Positions 1-6,113 of a stretch of 8,691 bases of DNA are shown here, piece after piece; position 1 is the stretch's first letter, and the number at the start of each line of letters is the position of its first letter. The notes under the pieces are model-generated. The model saw nothing but the letters and a program-made list of their open reading frames with translations, was not told where the DNA came from and made no database searches. Source of the DNA: an uncultured Lachnospiraceae bacterium (GTDB taxonomy: Bacteria; Bacillota_A; Clostridia; Lachnospirales; Lachnospiraceae); NCBI GenBank assembly GCA_910588595.1, contig CAJUQU010000159.1, positions 1 through 8,691 on the forward strand, written 5' to 3'. A program made the translations under genes and the position numbers.

Positions 1-13
1 GGCTTTGCCTCGG

Positions 14-32
14 CCCCCATTTCAAATGGGGG
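14..32 (-). terminator. Stem-loop downstream of the VOC-DUF3795 gene
   Basis: CCCCCATT (14-21) and AATGGGGG (25-32) form an 8-bp perfect stem with a three-base loop. It lies about 40 bases past the stop of the minus-strand gene ending at 70, where a transcript end is expected. No clear T-run follows on the minus strand, so it is either a weak terminator or a 3'-end protecting hairpin. Bases 1-13 and 33-69 show nothing else I can support. Confidence 0.35.
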
Positions 33-69
33 ATATAGATACTATTTCATTATAAGGGGTCTTGATTTT

Positions 70-816
70 TTACGTCAATCCTTTTAAAGTCTGCATTCTC
101 CCGGCTATGTTCTGTTCGAATTCCTCGTCAGAGAACTTGGGATCTCTGGTTGCTCTCCAGATATCACAGGGTGCCTTGCAGCATTCGCCGCAGTCTTTCA
201 TGTTTTTTTCGTGGACGACGCACTGATAAATGGAACAGACTCCTGAACAATGAAATACGTTTCCTTCGCAGGCATTGCAGCCGCTGCACATGTTCCCATA
301 ACAGCAGCAGGTGCTGCAGTCTGTTCCGCAGACGCTTATGTTGGATCTTTGGTACTTCTCGAACCATGTCTGAACAGTATTGACCGGGTGCTGTGTCAGC
401 TGTGCGGTCTCCTCGACATTTTTCCCCTGTGCAAACTGTCTGCATGCCACGCAGTACATGCTTTCCGCCACTTCAATTAAATGTCCGTCTGGATCAAAGA
501 TGCGGATCCCCCGCTGCATCCATGGGAATGTCTTCGGTTCATGGAGACGCTCCACGTCGGGATATTGGTCTAATAGCGTGATGAACGCATCAAAGTCTTC
601 CGTTTCAAAGTAGAGTTCCATCGTATTGGAGTGATATTTCATTGTGTCTGCCTGAAATCCGGCAAGCTCATCAAAATGTTCCTGCAGAACCAGTCCGCAG
701 TCCAGCGTCTTGTTCCACCCCAGGTCGAGTGTCACTTCCTGATGGAACAGATCCTTGTAAAAGCGCAGTGAGTGTTCCATGTTTTTCACGGCGATCAATG
801 TAGTACAGTATTTCAT
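70..816 (-). CDS. VOC-family (glyoxalase/bleomycin-resistance-like) protein fused to a cysteine-rich DUF3795 domain
   Basis: The 248-residue protein starts at the ATG at 816, which has AGGAGG (825-830 on the plus strand) at good spacing. A longer upstream frame would add 45 residues that do not resemble the family. Residues 1-118 form a VOC fold, opening KYCTTLIAVKNMEHSLRFYK and closing IRIFDPDGHLIEVAE, the usual last strand with a metal-site Glu. Residues 121-156 resemble a small helix-turn-helix (VEETAQLTQHPVNTVQTW). Residues 161-245 hold 15 cysteines between 163 and 217 in CxxxC and CxxC spacings typical of DUF3795, a likely metal-binding domain. VOC proteins bind or detoxify small molecules, but the ligand here cannot be read from sequence. 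It lies 82 bases downstream of the AraC gene on the same strand and is probably its target or operon partner. Domain calls are firm; the biochemical role is unknown. Confidence 0.9.
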   Translation of the reverse strand: MKYCTTLIAVKNMEHSLRFYKDLFHQEVTLDLGWNKTLDCGLVLQEHFDELAGFQADTMKYHSNTMELYFETEDFDAFITLLDQYPDVERLHEPKTFPWMQRGIRIFDPDGHLIEVAESMYCVACRQFAQGKNVEETAQLTQHPVNTVQTWFEKYQRSNISVCGTDCSTCCCYGNMCSGCNACEGNVFHCSGVCSIYQCVVHEKNMKDCGECCKAPCDIWRATRDPKFSDEEFEQNIAGRMQTLKGLT

Positions 817-898
817 ATGTGGTTCCTCCTGACCGTATTGATAAATTTTTTTGCTGTATACACAGGTATACTCTTTTCGTTTTGCTTTCAAGTATAGT

Positions 899-1771
899 TT
901 ACTGTGATCCGGAGGATTTGTATTGTATATTTCCGACATTCTGCATCGCAAATTTTCTGGCGTCTGATATACTCATGGAGTGATATTTCCTGAAATCATG
1001 GCATAAATGCGCCTGGTCCGAATAGCCGTATTGATACGATGCGTCTGCGATAGTAAAGCTGTTGTCATACATAAGTCTGTTCCACAAGTACTGATAAGGG
1101 ACCATCGATGCCAGACTTTTGGGGGACACGCCGATGTATTCCAGATACAGGCGTTCCAGCTGGCGGCTGCCGATGAGGACTTCCCGCTCCAAATCTGTCA
1201 TTGACAGTGTTCCCCTGGTCTCGAGTATCCTGGATACGGACTGGAATATCACTGGATTTTGGTGTTTCTCGCGAAGATGGTGCAGCAGGATCGCTTCTGC
1301 GACCGGTATGAGCTGGCTGATATCATCGATGTCAAACAGGTGTTTCTCAATTTCCTGTTTGATTCGTGGGAAATGACAGTCCACATCAAAGTGCGTATTC
1401 TTCGTACTCCGCATGGACTCTTCCGCAAACAGGGCTGCGCCCCACGCGTAGAAGCGGATCGCAAAGCGGAAAAATTTCTTTCGGGCTCTGAGGTATTTCC
1501 GGGCAGTGAAAGTCCGGTCGTCAATCCCGCAGAAACTGCTGTCAATGGTGTTGTTCGTATGATCCGCTGTAAAGATAATGTCCATGCAGGTGTCCGGGGT
1601 GACGATATCCGTCTCGGCATCGGCGCACGCCTCCTGCACGACGAGTTTTTGACTGCCCCAGAAACACCGGATATAGGGTTTTAGGGCGTCGCACGGCGCA
1701 AATTCCATATATTCTTCTGTGCACTTAAACGGTGTCGCCGTGATCGGATGGTAGATCTTGTGTAAGTTCAT
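899..1771 (-). CDS. AraC-family transcriptional regulator
   Basis: The protein has 290 residues, a normal length for the family. Residues 20-85 (YMEFAPCDALKPYIRCFWGS, then VTPDTCMDIIF and a FCGID segment) match the N-terminal domain called DUF6597 in many AraC-type regulators. Residues 175-275 are the paired helix-turn-helix: the second helix pair reads IADASYQYGYSDQAHLCHDF, close to the AraC signature GYSDQSHF-DF. The region before the ATG at 1771 has only a weak GA-rich ribosome site (GAAAGA), so translation may be coupled to the remnant ending 18 bases upstream at 1790. An alternative start at residue 22 is no better supported. The regulator presumably senses a small molecule and controls the following VOC gene; this is inferred from position. 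Confidence 0.92.
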   Translation of the reverse strand: MNLHKIYHPITATPFKCTEEYMEFAPCDALKPYIRCFWGSQKLVVQEACADAETDIVTPDTCMDIIFTADHTNNTIDSSFCGIDDRTFTARKYLRARKKFFRFAIRFYAWGAALFAEESMRSTKNTHFDVDCHFPRIKQEIEKHLFDIDDISQLIPVAEAILLHHLREKHQNPVIFQSVSRILETRGTLSMTDLEREVLIGSRQLERLYLEYIGVSPKSLASMVPYQYLWNRLMYDNSFTIADASYQYGYSDQAHLCHDFRKYHSMSISDARKFAMQNVGNIQYKSSGSQ

Positions 1772-1789
1772 GTTCGGGAAATCTTTCTG

Positions 1790-1930
1790 TTATTCGGATT
1801 CTGATTGGCGTGGTTTCAATATATTGGTTTCGATCCAGTCTGCCACGCCGTCCTCGTCATTCTCCGATATGCTCGCGTCGGATCGGAGCAGCGTCCTGTC
1901 GAGATCCGTCAGTATCATTTTTATGCTCAT
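1790..1930 (-). pseudogene. Cof-type HAD phosphatase remnant with a large in-frame internal deletion
   Basis: The 46-residue frame starts at the ATG at 1930, preceded by GGAGAAAGGTG. Residues 1-24 (KMILTDLDRTLLRSDASISE) are the N-terminus of a Cof/HAD-IIB phosphatase, containing the DxDxT nucleophile motif with the usual Gly replaced by Arg. The next residues, DEDGVADWIETNIL, match the extreme C-terminus of the same family, where a sequence like SNDEDGVAKxLE ends the protein. About 220 residues of core and cap are therefore missing and the two ends are joined in frame. It cannot be a working phosphatase. It keeps its promoter and ribosome site and is the first gene of the transcript carrying the AraC regulator, so it may survive as a leader or translational coupler. 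Confidence 0.75.
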
Positions 1931-2031
1931 GGTATCACACCTTTCTCCGCTGTGGATCAGGCAGTTTAATCCATTTGGATCCTGTCTGTCAGAGCGTTTT
2001 TGGATCTTGTACTTTGATATGTGACACTCAA

Positions 2032-2061
2032 ATTGTAGCACACCCACCCGTTCGAGCGCAA
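2032..2061 (-). promoter_or_regulatory. Promoter for the HAD remnant / AraC / VOC transcript
   Basis: On the minus strand TTGCGC (-35, plus positions 2056-2061) and TACAAT (-10, 2032-2037) are 18 bp apart. Transcription would begin near 2025, leaving a leader of about 95 bases before the ATG at 1930. No strong promoter was seen in the short gaps before the AraC and VOC genes, which supports one transcript. Confidence 0.55.
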
Positions 2062-2141
2062 CTGTTAAACATTACCCCCCCTTTTCAAAAATGGTCAACG
2101 GGATTATAATGCGCTTTGGAGGATGGCAAGTGGAAACAGAA

Positions 2142-2165
2142 GGGGGAATTTCCAGATATTCCCCC
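2142..2165 (-). terminator. Stem-loop downstream of the XRE gene
   Basis: GGGGGAAT (2142-2149) and ATTCCCCC (2158-2165) form a perfect 8-bp stem with an 8-base loop, 41 bases past the XRE stop. On the minus strand it is followed by TTCTGTTT, a broken T-run. It fits a moderate intrinsic terminator separating the XRE gene from the next promoter at 2061. Confidence 0.5.
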
Positions 2166-2205
2166 CGTAGAACAGAGATTTGAACACAAGTGTTTCGTGC
2201 CGCGA

Positions 2206-2631
2206 TCAGTACGTACGCCAAAAGATATTGGATTCTGGATAAATAAACTGCAGTATAAAGGAAACAACCACAACAAAACAGATAAATATGCAGCTGCCCA
2301 CGAGAAACCACTTTAGTCCTCTCAGGATATTTTTTAAACTTTCATTTTGAAGGATCGAATCCACGTCCTGGGAAACTCGATAGATGGAATCGATCTTCTC
2401 ATTTGTAAGGGAATGCTCCCTCACTTCCTGCACGTCAATATCCTTCACAAGTTCATCTAAGGTCATATTGAAGAAATCACTTAGCATCACCAATCGGGTA
2501 AAATCCGGGTACGACTGCCCCGCCTCCCACTTTGAGACAGTCTGCCTTGATACCTGCATTTCCATGCCCAGTTCCTCCTGGGAAAGTCCCTTTTCTTTTC
2601 TGAGTTTTAATAGTTTTTCGTTGAATTTCAT
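2206..2631 (-). CDS. XRE-family helix-turn-helix regulator with C-terminal transmembrane helix
   Basis: The 141-residue protein starts at the ATG at 2631, preceded by AGGAGG at 8-9 bases; this is preferred over a longer frame starting at 2661. Residues 5-63 are a classic Cro/C1-type domain: LLKLRKEKGLSQEELGMEMQ, VSRQTVSKWEAGQSYPDF and LSDFFNMTLDELV. Residues 65-105 form a charged linker, and residues 107-131 (WFLVGSCIFICFVVVVSFILQFIY) form one membrane helix with a short tail. XRE regulators with a membrane tail are common in Firmicutes; the helix is thought to tether the DNA-binding domain, but the signal is unknown. Target genes cannot be inferred. Its leader carries the three-copy hairpin repeat at 2651-2734, which probably bears on its own expression. 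Confidence 0.92.
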   Translation of the reverse strand: MKFNEKLLKLRKEKGLSQEELGMEMQVSRQTVSKWEAGQSYPDFTRLVMLSDFFNMTLDELVKDIDVQEVREHSLTNEKIDSIYRVSQDVDSILQNESLKNILRGLKWFLVGSCIFICFVVVVSFILQFIYPESNIFWRTY

Positions 2632-2650
2632 TTTATACTTCCTCCTTCTC

Positions 2651-2734
2651 TCAGCCCGCAATGAGTGGCTTTTTTTCAGCCTGCAATGAGTAGCTTTTTT
2701 TCAGCCCACAATGAGTGGCTTTTTTCAGCCTACA
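2651..2734. repeat. Three tandem 25-bp hairpin repeats plus a partial fourth, in the XRE leader
   Basis: Copies lie at 2651-2675, 2676-2700 and 2701-2724, with a fourth start (TCAGCCTACA) at 2725-2734. Each reads TCAGCCYRCAATGAGTRGCT followed by a T-run. Each copy can pair AGC-(C)-YRC with GTRGCT around an AATGA loop: a six-pair stem with one bulged C. Copy 2 carries T2682 and A2692 where the others carry C and G, so the pair is kept. Read on the plus strand each unit resembles an intrinsic terminator. Read on the minus strand the array sits in the XRE leader, immediately upstream of its AGGAGG. The units could equally be repeated protein-binding sites. Confidence 0.85.
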
Positions 2735-3086
2735 TTAAAATTGATTTGGGTTCAAGCAATTTAGGTTGTCAATTTGTCAATTTTGGCTGCCATTTCATGG
2801 GTTTCTGACAGTTTACATTGTGCCAACAACACTTAACATGTCTATGCAGCATTGGCAAGTGATGCATTTGAATTTGCAAACCAAAAAAGCAGGGACTCTC
2901 TCGAACCTCTGCTCTTTTATCAAATCTCTTTCTAATTCACAAATTACAGAAACTCTCTTAGCTTTCTGCCACACTTTTTTCAATCACTCAATCCTAAATT
3001 CTTCTGCCTAATTCCTTTGAAAGTTCAATCATTTCCCGCCACTCATACCTTCAAGTTCCATCTCCTGTATTTTATTAATGTGTACA
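2735..3086. other. Intergenic stretch with possible XRE -35 boxes, a terminator and LRR tail debris
   Basis: I see no intact gene. On the minus strand two TTGACA boxes overlap as TTGACAAATTGACA (plus 2767-2780), but neither has a good -10 at 16-18 bp, so the XRE promoter is only tentative. The terminator at 2883-2913 is listed separately. At 2994-3047, minus strand, the frame reads YEWREMIELSKELGRRI, a plausible protein C-terminus in the same frame as the LRR gene but separated from it by stop codons. The plus-strand frame at 2766-3011 has no recognisable features. Confidence 0.5.
2883..2913 (-). terminator. Rho-independent terminator of the LRR gene, possibly bidirectional
   Basis: AGCAGGG (2888-2894) pairs with CCTCTGCT (2906-2913), with one bulged T and an 11-base loop. 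On the minus strand the stem is followed by six Ts (opposite A2883-A2888). On the plus strand CTTTT follows. It lies about 170 bases beyond the present LRR stop but only about 80 beyond the end of the decayed tail at 2994, as expected if the gene once ended there. Confidence 0.65.
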
Positions 3087-3791
3087 CTAATTTGCCCATA
3101 TACACAATTTTTCAAGTCCTGCAAGCTTCTCCAAACCTTCAAGCGTATTCAGCCTTACCTCTCCAACTTCCAAAACCCGAAGCTTAGATAGTGCACTTAG
3201 AAATGCCAAACTGTGAATCTCTGTCTCGCACGACATCAGACGCACTACTTCCAAATTCGTCAAATGACAAAAATCATCTTGAACAAGTATGCCATAATCA
3301 TATGTTTTTTCATCTTCCACAAGACCCTCAAAATCGCTTTCCACAGCTTCAAAAATCTTTACACTATTTTCAAAATCCTGCATACCCTGCGCAATCTTCT
3401 CTCTCTCCCGTTTCCACGCAAGCAGCTTCTTTTTCTGTTCAAGAGGACTTAGGTTTTCTTCCTGATTGTTTGTATTCTCTACTGCAAGTAGTTCTTTTTT
3501 AATTGAAAGCTCCTTACTGTTTTCCCCATCTTTTATATCTATAAATTCCTCAACATTATGGTATCTTGCCGTATCGGATAGACAGCGGCAAAACCACTCA
3601 TCCCCTGCATCTGAGAACTCAAAAACTTTAGGCAGCTCGCCCATGCCAAACCCTAAAAAATAGCCATTTGTTGTGCTCACATACAAATACTTGATGACAC
3701 TGACATCCTCCACAGTGAGCATCCTGTCTGCAATACCTAAATATTCCCTGATACATCTCTCAAACCAACGTGACTGAAATTGAAGCTCCAT
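3087..3791 (-). CDS. Leucine-rich-repeat protein, probably 3'-truncated
   Basis: The 234-residue protein starts at the ATG at 3791 (GAGAAGGG upstream); an upstream ATG in the same frame would lie at the predicted transcript start. Residues 1-85 form a conserved-looking N-terminal domain (LQFQSRWFERCIREYLG, VSVIKYLYVSTTNGYFLGFG), and residues 95-150 are highly charged and probably coiled coil. Residues 174-234 hold about three leucine-rich repeats of 22-24 residues: FCHLTNLEVVRLMS, LSALSKLRVLEVG and LEGLEKLAGLEKLCIWA. No signal peptide or membrane helix is visible, so it is likely cytosolic and binds another protein. The repeats stop abruptly at a TAG in mid-repeat. A tail-like peptide lies further down in the same frame behind several stops, suggesting the gene lost its 3' end. 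The family's function is unknown to me. Confidence 0.75.
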   Translation of the reverse strand: MELQFQSRWFERCIREYLGIADRMLTVEDVSVIKYLYVSTTNGYFLGFGMGELPKVFEFSDAGDEWFCRCLSDTARYHNVEEFIDIKDGENSKELSIKKELLAVENTNNQEENLSPLEQKKKLLAWKREREKIAQGMQDFENSVKIFEAVESDFEGLVEDEKTYDYGILVQDDFCHLTNLEVVRLMSCETEIHSLAFLSALSKLRVLEVGEVRLNTLEGLEKLAGLEKLCIWAN

Positions 3792-3831
3792 AAATTCATT
3801 CCCTTCTCGATTCGTAGCTAACTGATTTCCC

Positions 3832-3873
3832 ACAATATATTGTAATTATACTTTTCGATACACTATTTTTCAA
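3832..3873 (-). promoter_or_regulatory. Near-consensus promoter of the LRR gene with palindrome over the start site
   Basis: On the minus strand TTGAAA (plus 3868-3873), a 17-bp spacer and TATAAT (3845-3850) make an almost ideal sigma-A promoter, with transcription expected near 3838. A perfect 12-bp palindrome, ACAATATATTGT (3832-3843), starts two bases past the -10 and covers the start site, a usual place for a repressor operator. The leader to the ATG is about 45 bases. Confidence 0.75.
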
Positions 3874-4094
3874 CACATTTATCACTTGCATAAGTTTTAT
3901 TTTGCCTCTGGACAACGGATAATTCCCTCAGTTTACCTATGCATGTGTACATACTTCTTAGAAAATTTATAAGTCTTGCTTGTATTTCAAGATTAACAAG
4001 AGCAGACAAGTGTTCATAAGAGACAGGAGTTGCAACTAAACTGCCTGTACGCCTTACTATACGGAGCAAAATGCGGACAAGTGAATGAAAAAAG
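3874..4094. other. Intergenic stretch between divergent LRR and kinase genes
   Basis: The divergent promoters at 3845-3873 and 4095-4123 bound this stretch. A minus-strand frame reaches from about 4134 to 3863 and includes RIVRRTGSLVATPVSYEHL. It has no ATG start or ribosome site, and its 3' end overlaps the LRR promoter's -35, so I do not call it a gene. No repeats or hairpins of note were seen. Confidence 0.4.
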
Positions 4095-4123
4095 TTTGAA
4101 AAATCCTGCAGGTATAGTATACT
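4095..4123 (+). promoter_or_regulatory. Promoter of the HipA-like kinase operon
   Basis: TTTGAA (4095-4100) or TTGAAA (4096-4101) lies 17 or 16 bp before TATACT (4118-4123). Transcription would begin near 4130, ruling out the far upstream TTG at 4126 as the kinase start and giving a 70- to 90-base leader. Confidence 0.6.
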
Positions 4124-4200
4124 GATTGTATGCTAGTGGTGCATGCTTATTGAAGGAACAGTCAAGGAACAACATTTCCGGCAAGCGGGGTGATTTGCAG

Positions 4201-5034
4201 GTGGTTTATCATGATATCATGGATCTTACGTATTTGACATGGACTTTATCAAGGAACTCATCGGGAACGGCGGGGAGTTTCCTGAAATCTTATGAGCAGT
4301 CCGGCAATTTAAAATACTACTATAAACTATCGAATTTTGATACAGTCAGAGGAATCTTCGGTCACGAATGCCTGAATGAGATCGTGGCGCAGAATATAGC
4401 CGTCGCGTTAAGAATACCGCATCTGGTGTATGATCTGATCCATGCGGATGTAAATATAGATAACAAGACTTACCGAACATGGCTTACAAGATCAATGGAC
4501 TTTAAGAGTCCTGGAGAACACAAACTGGCATTCGAGACATATTACGAGATCAACAAAGAGCCAGCTGAGGACAGCTGGGCATTTATCGTGCGCAGCCGGT
4601 TAGAGCAGTATTTTTATAATATCTTTGTATTGGATTATCTGATCTGCAATCGTGACCGTCATGGTGCCAATATCGAAGTGCTTGAAAAAAAGGGAAGATA
4701 CCGTATGGCACCCGTGTTTGACAATGGATTGTCCCTGTTGTTTTCTTGTTATAATGACGGCAATGCGATGCAAAGTTTTGACAGGCTAAAGGACGGACCT
4801 GTTAACAATTATGTGGGCACCATGTCACTTGCAGAGAATTTGAAAATGGTTCCAAAGAGAATGATCGATGAAGTACAAACGATAGATCTCAGTGAAGGCA
4901 TACTTTTCAAAGACATGGAACAAATACGGCAGTCAGAAACTGCGGCTGTCCCACAGGAATACTGGAACTGTGTCCGGGATATGATTTGGGAAAGAAGGGA
5001 AAATATTGCGAAGATTTTTGATCAAAGAGGATAA
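4201..5034 (+). CDS. Short HipA-like serine/threonine kinase (HipA_C domain only)
   Basis: A GTG at 4201 has GGGGTGA (4187-4193) seven bases upstream, giving 277 residues. An in-frame ATG at 4219 (271 residues) is the other candidate and better matches where the conserved part begins. Kinase features are intact in the 277 numbering: a glycine/serine loop NSSGTAGSFLK (19-29), the YYYKL lysine (42), the catalytic stretch LICNRDRHGANIEVL with Asp152 and Asn157, and the metal-binding FDNG with Asp174. Classical HipA has about 440 residues; this lacks the N-terminal subdomain, as do HipT and CtkA-type kinases. Such kinases phosphorylate translation proteins, for example HipA on GltX and HipT on TrpS; the target here is unknown. 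No HipB-like gene sits upstream. The partner gene starts inside its last ten codons, so the pair is translationally coupled. Confidence 0.85.
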   Translation: MVYHDIMDLTYLTWTLSRNSSGTAGSFLKSYEQSGNLKYYYKLSNFDTVRGIFGHECLNEIVAQNIAVALRIPHLVYDLIHADVNIDNKTYRTWLTRSMDFKSPGEHKLAFETYYEINKEPAEDSWAFIVRSRLEQYFYNIFVLDYLICNRDRHGANIEVLEKKGRYRMAPVFDNGLSLLFSCYNDGNAMQSFDRLKDGPVNNYVGTMSLAENLKMVPKRMIDEVQTIDLSEGILFKDMEQIRQSETAAVPQEYWNCVRDMIWERRENIAKIFDQRG

Positions 5035-5359
5035 CGATTTATCAGCGGGACAAGGAGAATACGCAGTTCTTTCTTATGATGAGGAGACGGATGAGTATCA
5101 CATCTCGATCCCGCTATCCGTAAATCCCGATGATCTGCCGGCAATTCCAGGTATTCTTGCCAGAAAAGGAATCCGGGAAATTGATGATCGATGGGCAAGG
5201 CGTTTTGTCAGGGAGCGTGTCGTGCCGCCTGACCGACAGAATATCGGCATGATCATGAGAGAGGTCGGTATGACCTATTACAGTGAATTTCCGCTGCTTG
5301 TGTACACGAGCGGACGGTGTGCGATGGACGAATTCTATATAGAAGAGATTGGTACTTAG
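5006..5359 (+). CDS. Unrecognised 117-residue partner of the HipA-like kinase
   Basis: I do not recognise this family with certainty. Translation appears to start at a TTG (5006) with AGAAGGG (4993-4999) six bases upstream, 29 bases before the kinase stop, so the two genes overlap in different frames. No in-frame ATG exists before residue 83. The conserved-looking parts are EYAVLSYDEETDEYHISIPL (18-37), NPDDLPAIP (40-48) and RVVPPDRQNIGMIMREVGM (71-89), ending LLVYTSGRCAMDEFYIEEI. It is acidic and soluble, with no helix-turn-helix, membrane segment or signal peptide. Tight coupling to a HipA-type kinase suggests an antitoxin, inhibitor or substrate-presenting subunit. It does not visibly resemble HipS, the HipA N-terminal subdomain, and it sits 3' of the kinase where HipB and HipS normally lie 5'. 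The role is inference from context. Confidence 0.75.
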   Translation: MRRFLIKEDNDLSAGQGEYAVLSYDEETDEYHISIPLSVNPDDLPAIPGILARKGIREIDDRWARRFVRERVVPPDRQNIGMIMREVGMTYYSEFPLLVYTSGRCAMDEFYIEEIGT

Positions 5360-5376
5360 GAATCTGAATAACATGC

Positions 5377-6012
5377 GTGACATTGCCCCGCCCGGAAGAA
5401 TGCGCATCAGGGTTCAATACGCCTGATGACGTTGAGAAATCCGTTGGATCGGAGTTCGGGAGATTTGATCCGCAAAAAAGGCACTTGTTCCAGATAGAGA
5501 TACCCAATACAATGTTTACGCCGTATTTGTATGAATCCCTGGGAATAGAGATCGCGCTGACAAATGCAGAAATAGACACGATCTTCTGGGACGCCGCGGC
5601 ACCGGGAGCTGCGACGGGGGGCGTAGAGGATTTTCTGAAATTCCTGAAAAAGAGGGAGATCCGCACAGGCGTGATCAGCAATATCTCCTATGCGCCGTCT
5701 GTGGTGGCAGCGCGCATCAATAGATTGCTGCCGGAAAATGCGTTTGAGTTCATTTTGACCTCAAGCAATTATATATTCCGCAAGCCGCACAGGAGGATAT
5801 TTGATCTGGCTTTGGAGAAGGCAGATCTAAGGCCGGACGAGGTCTGGTACATCAGCGACCAGTACGAATGCGATGTGAAGGGCGCCTTAAACGCCGGTCT
5901 GTATCCTGTCTGGTACATCGGTGCGATCGATCTGCCGTACAGGGAGGATCGCAGTATATTGACAGTGACAGACTGGGATGCGTTAAAACCGCTGATCGCT
6001 GCCGGTCCGTAG
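5377..6012 (+). CDS. HAD-superfamily hydrolase lacking its N-terminal catalytic motif
   Basis: The frame runs 211 codons from a GTG at 5377, 17 bases after the partner gene. The ribosome site is poor (AGGAA about 15 bases upstream), so the start is uncertain. Motif II is GVISN (Ser101), motif III is FRKPHRRIF (Lys136) and motif IV is WYISDQYECDVKGALNAG (Asp161, Asp166), a normal order and spacing for HAD phosphatases. The first 75 residues look like cap domain. The nucleophile motif DxDxT/V, normally in the first 10-15 residues, is absent here and in the other two frames between 5300 and 5500. Roughly 40-50 N-terminal residues seem to have been lost, probably when the kinase pair came to lie next to it. 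Probably inactive; a pseudogene reading is equally fair. Confidence 0.75.
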   Translation: MTLPRPEECASGFNTPDDVEKSVGSEFGRFDPQKRHLFQIEIPNTMFTPYLYESLGIEIALTNAEIDTIFWDAAAPGAATGGVEDFLKFLKKREIRTGVISNISYAPSVVAARINRLLPENAFEFILTSSNYIFRKPHRRIFDLALEKADLRPDEVWYISDQYECDVKGALNAGLYPVWYIGAIDLPYREDRSILTVTDWDALKPLIAAGP

Positions 6013-6035
6013 GAGCCAGTACAGCAGGAGTTTTC

Positions 6036-6081
6036 TGCCAAAAATCAGTTGTATAGCGGGCTGTGTAACTGATTTTTGGCA
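6036..6081. terminator. Bidirectional hairpin between convergent genes
   Basis: TGCCAAAAATCAGTT (6036-6050) and AACTGATTTTTGGCA (6067-6081) are perfect 15-bp inverted arms with a 16-base loop. They lie between the HAD hydrolase stop (6012, plus) and the nucleotidyltransferase stop (6114, minus), where a two-way terminator would serve both. The A/T tract is inside the stem rather than after it. A second hairpin, CACTCT-TGG-AGAGTG (6080-6094), overlaps its right edge by two bases. Confidence 0.65.
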
Positions 6082-6113
6082 CTCTTGGAGAGTGGATCCG
6101 ACACTTTTAAGAT

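Noticed and set aside
2651..2734. CRISPR array
   Set aside because: The units are directly adjacent 25-bp copies with no unique spacers and no cas genes nearby.
3863..4069. 68-codon minus-strand frame (RIVRRTGSLVATPV...) upstream of the LRR gene
   Set aside because: It opens with TTG, has no ribosome site, matches no family I know, and its end overlaps the -35 of a near-consensus promoter.
2206..4069. tRNA or rRNA genes anywhere in the window
   Set aside because: No cloverleaf with a GTTCRA-type T-loop or conserved rRNA segment was found on either strand.
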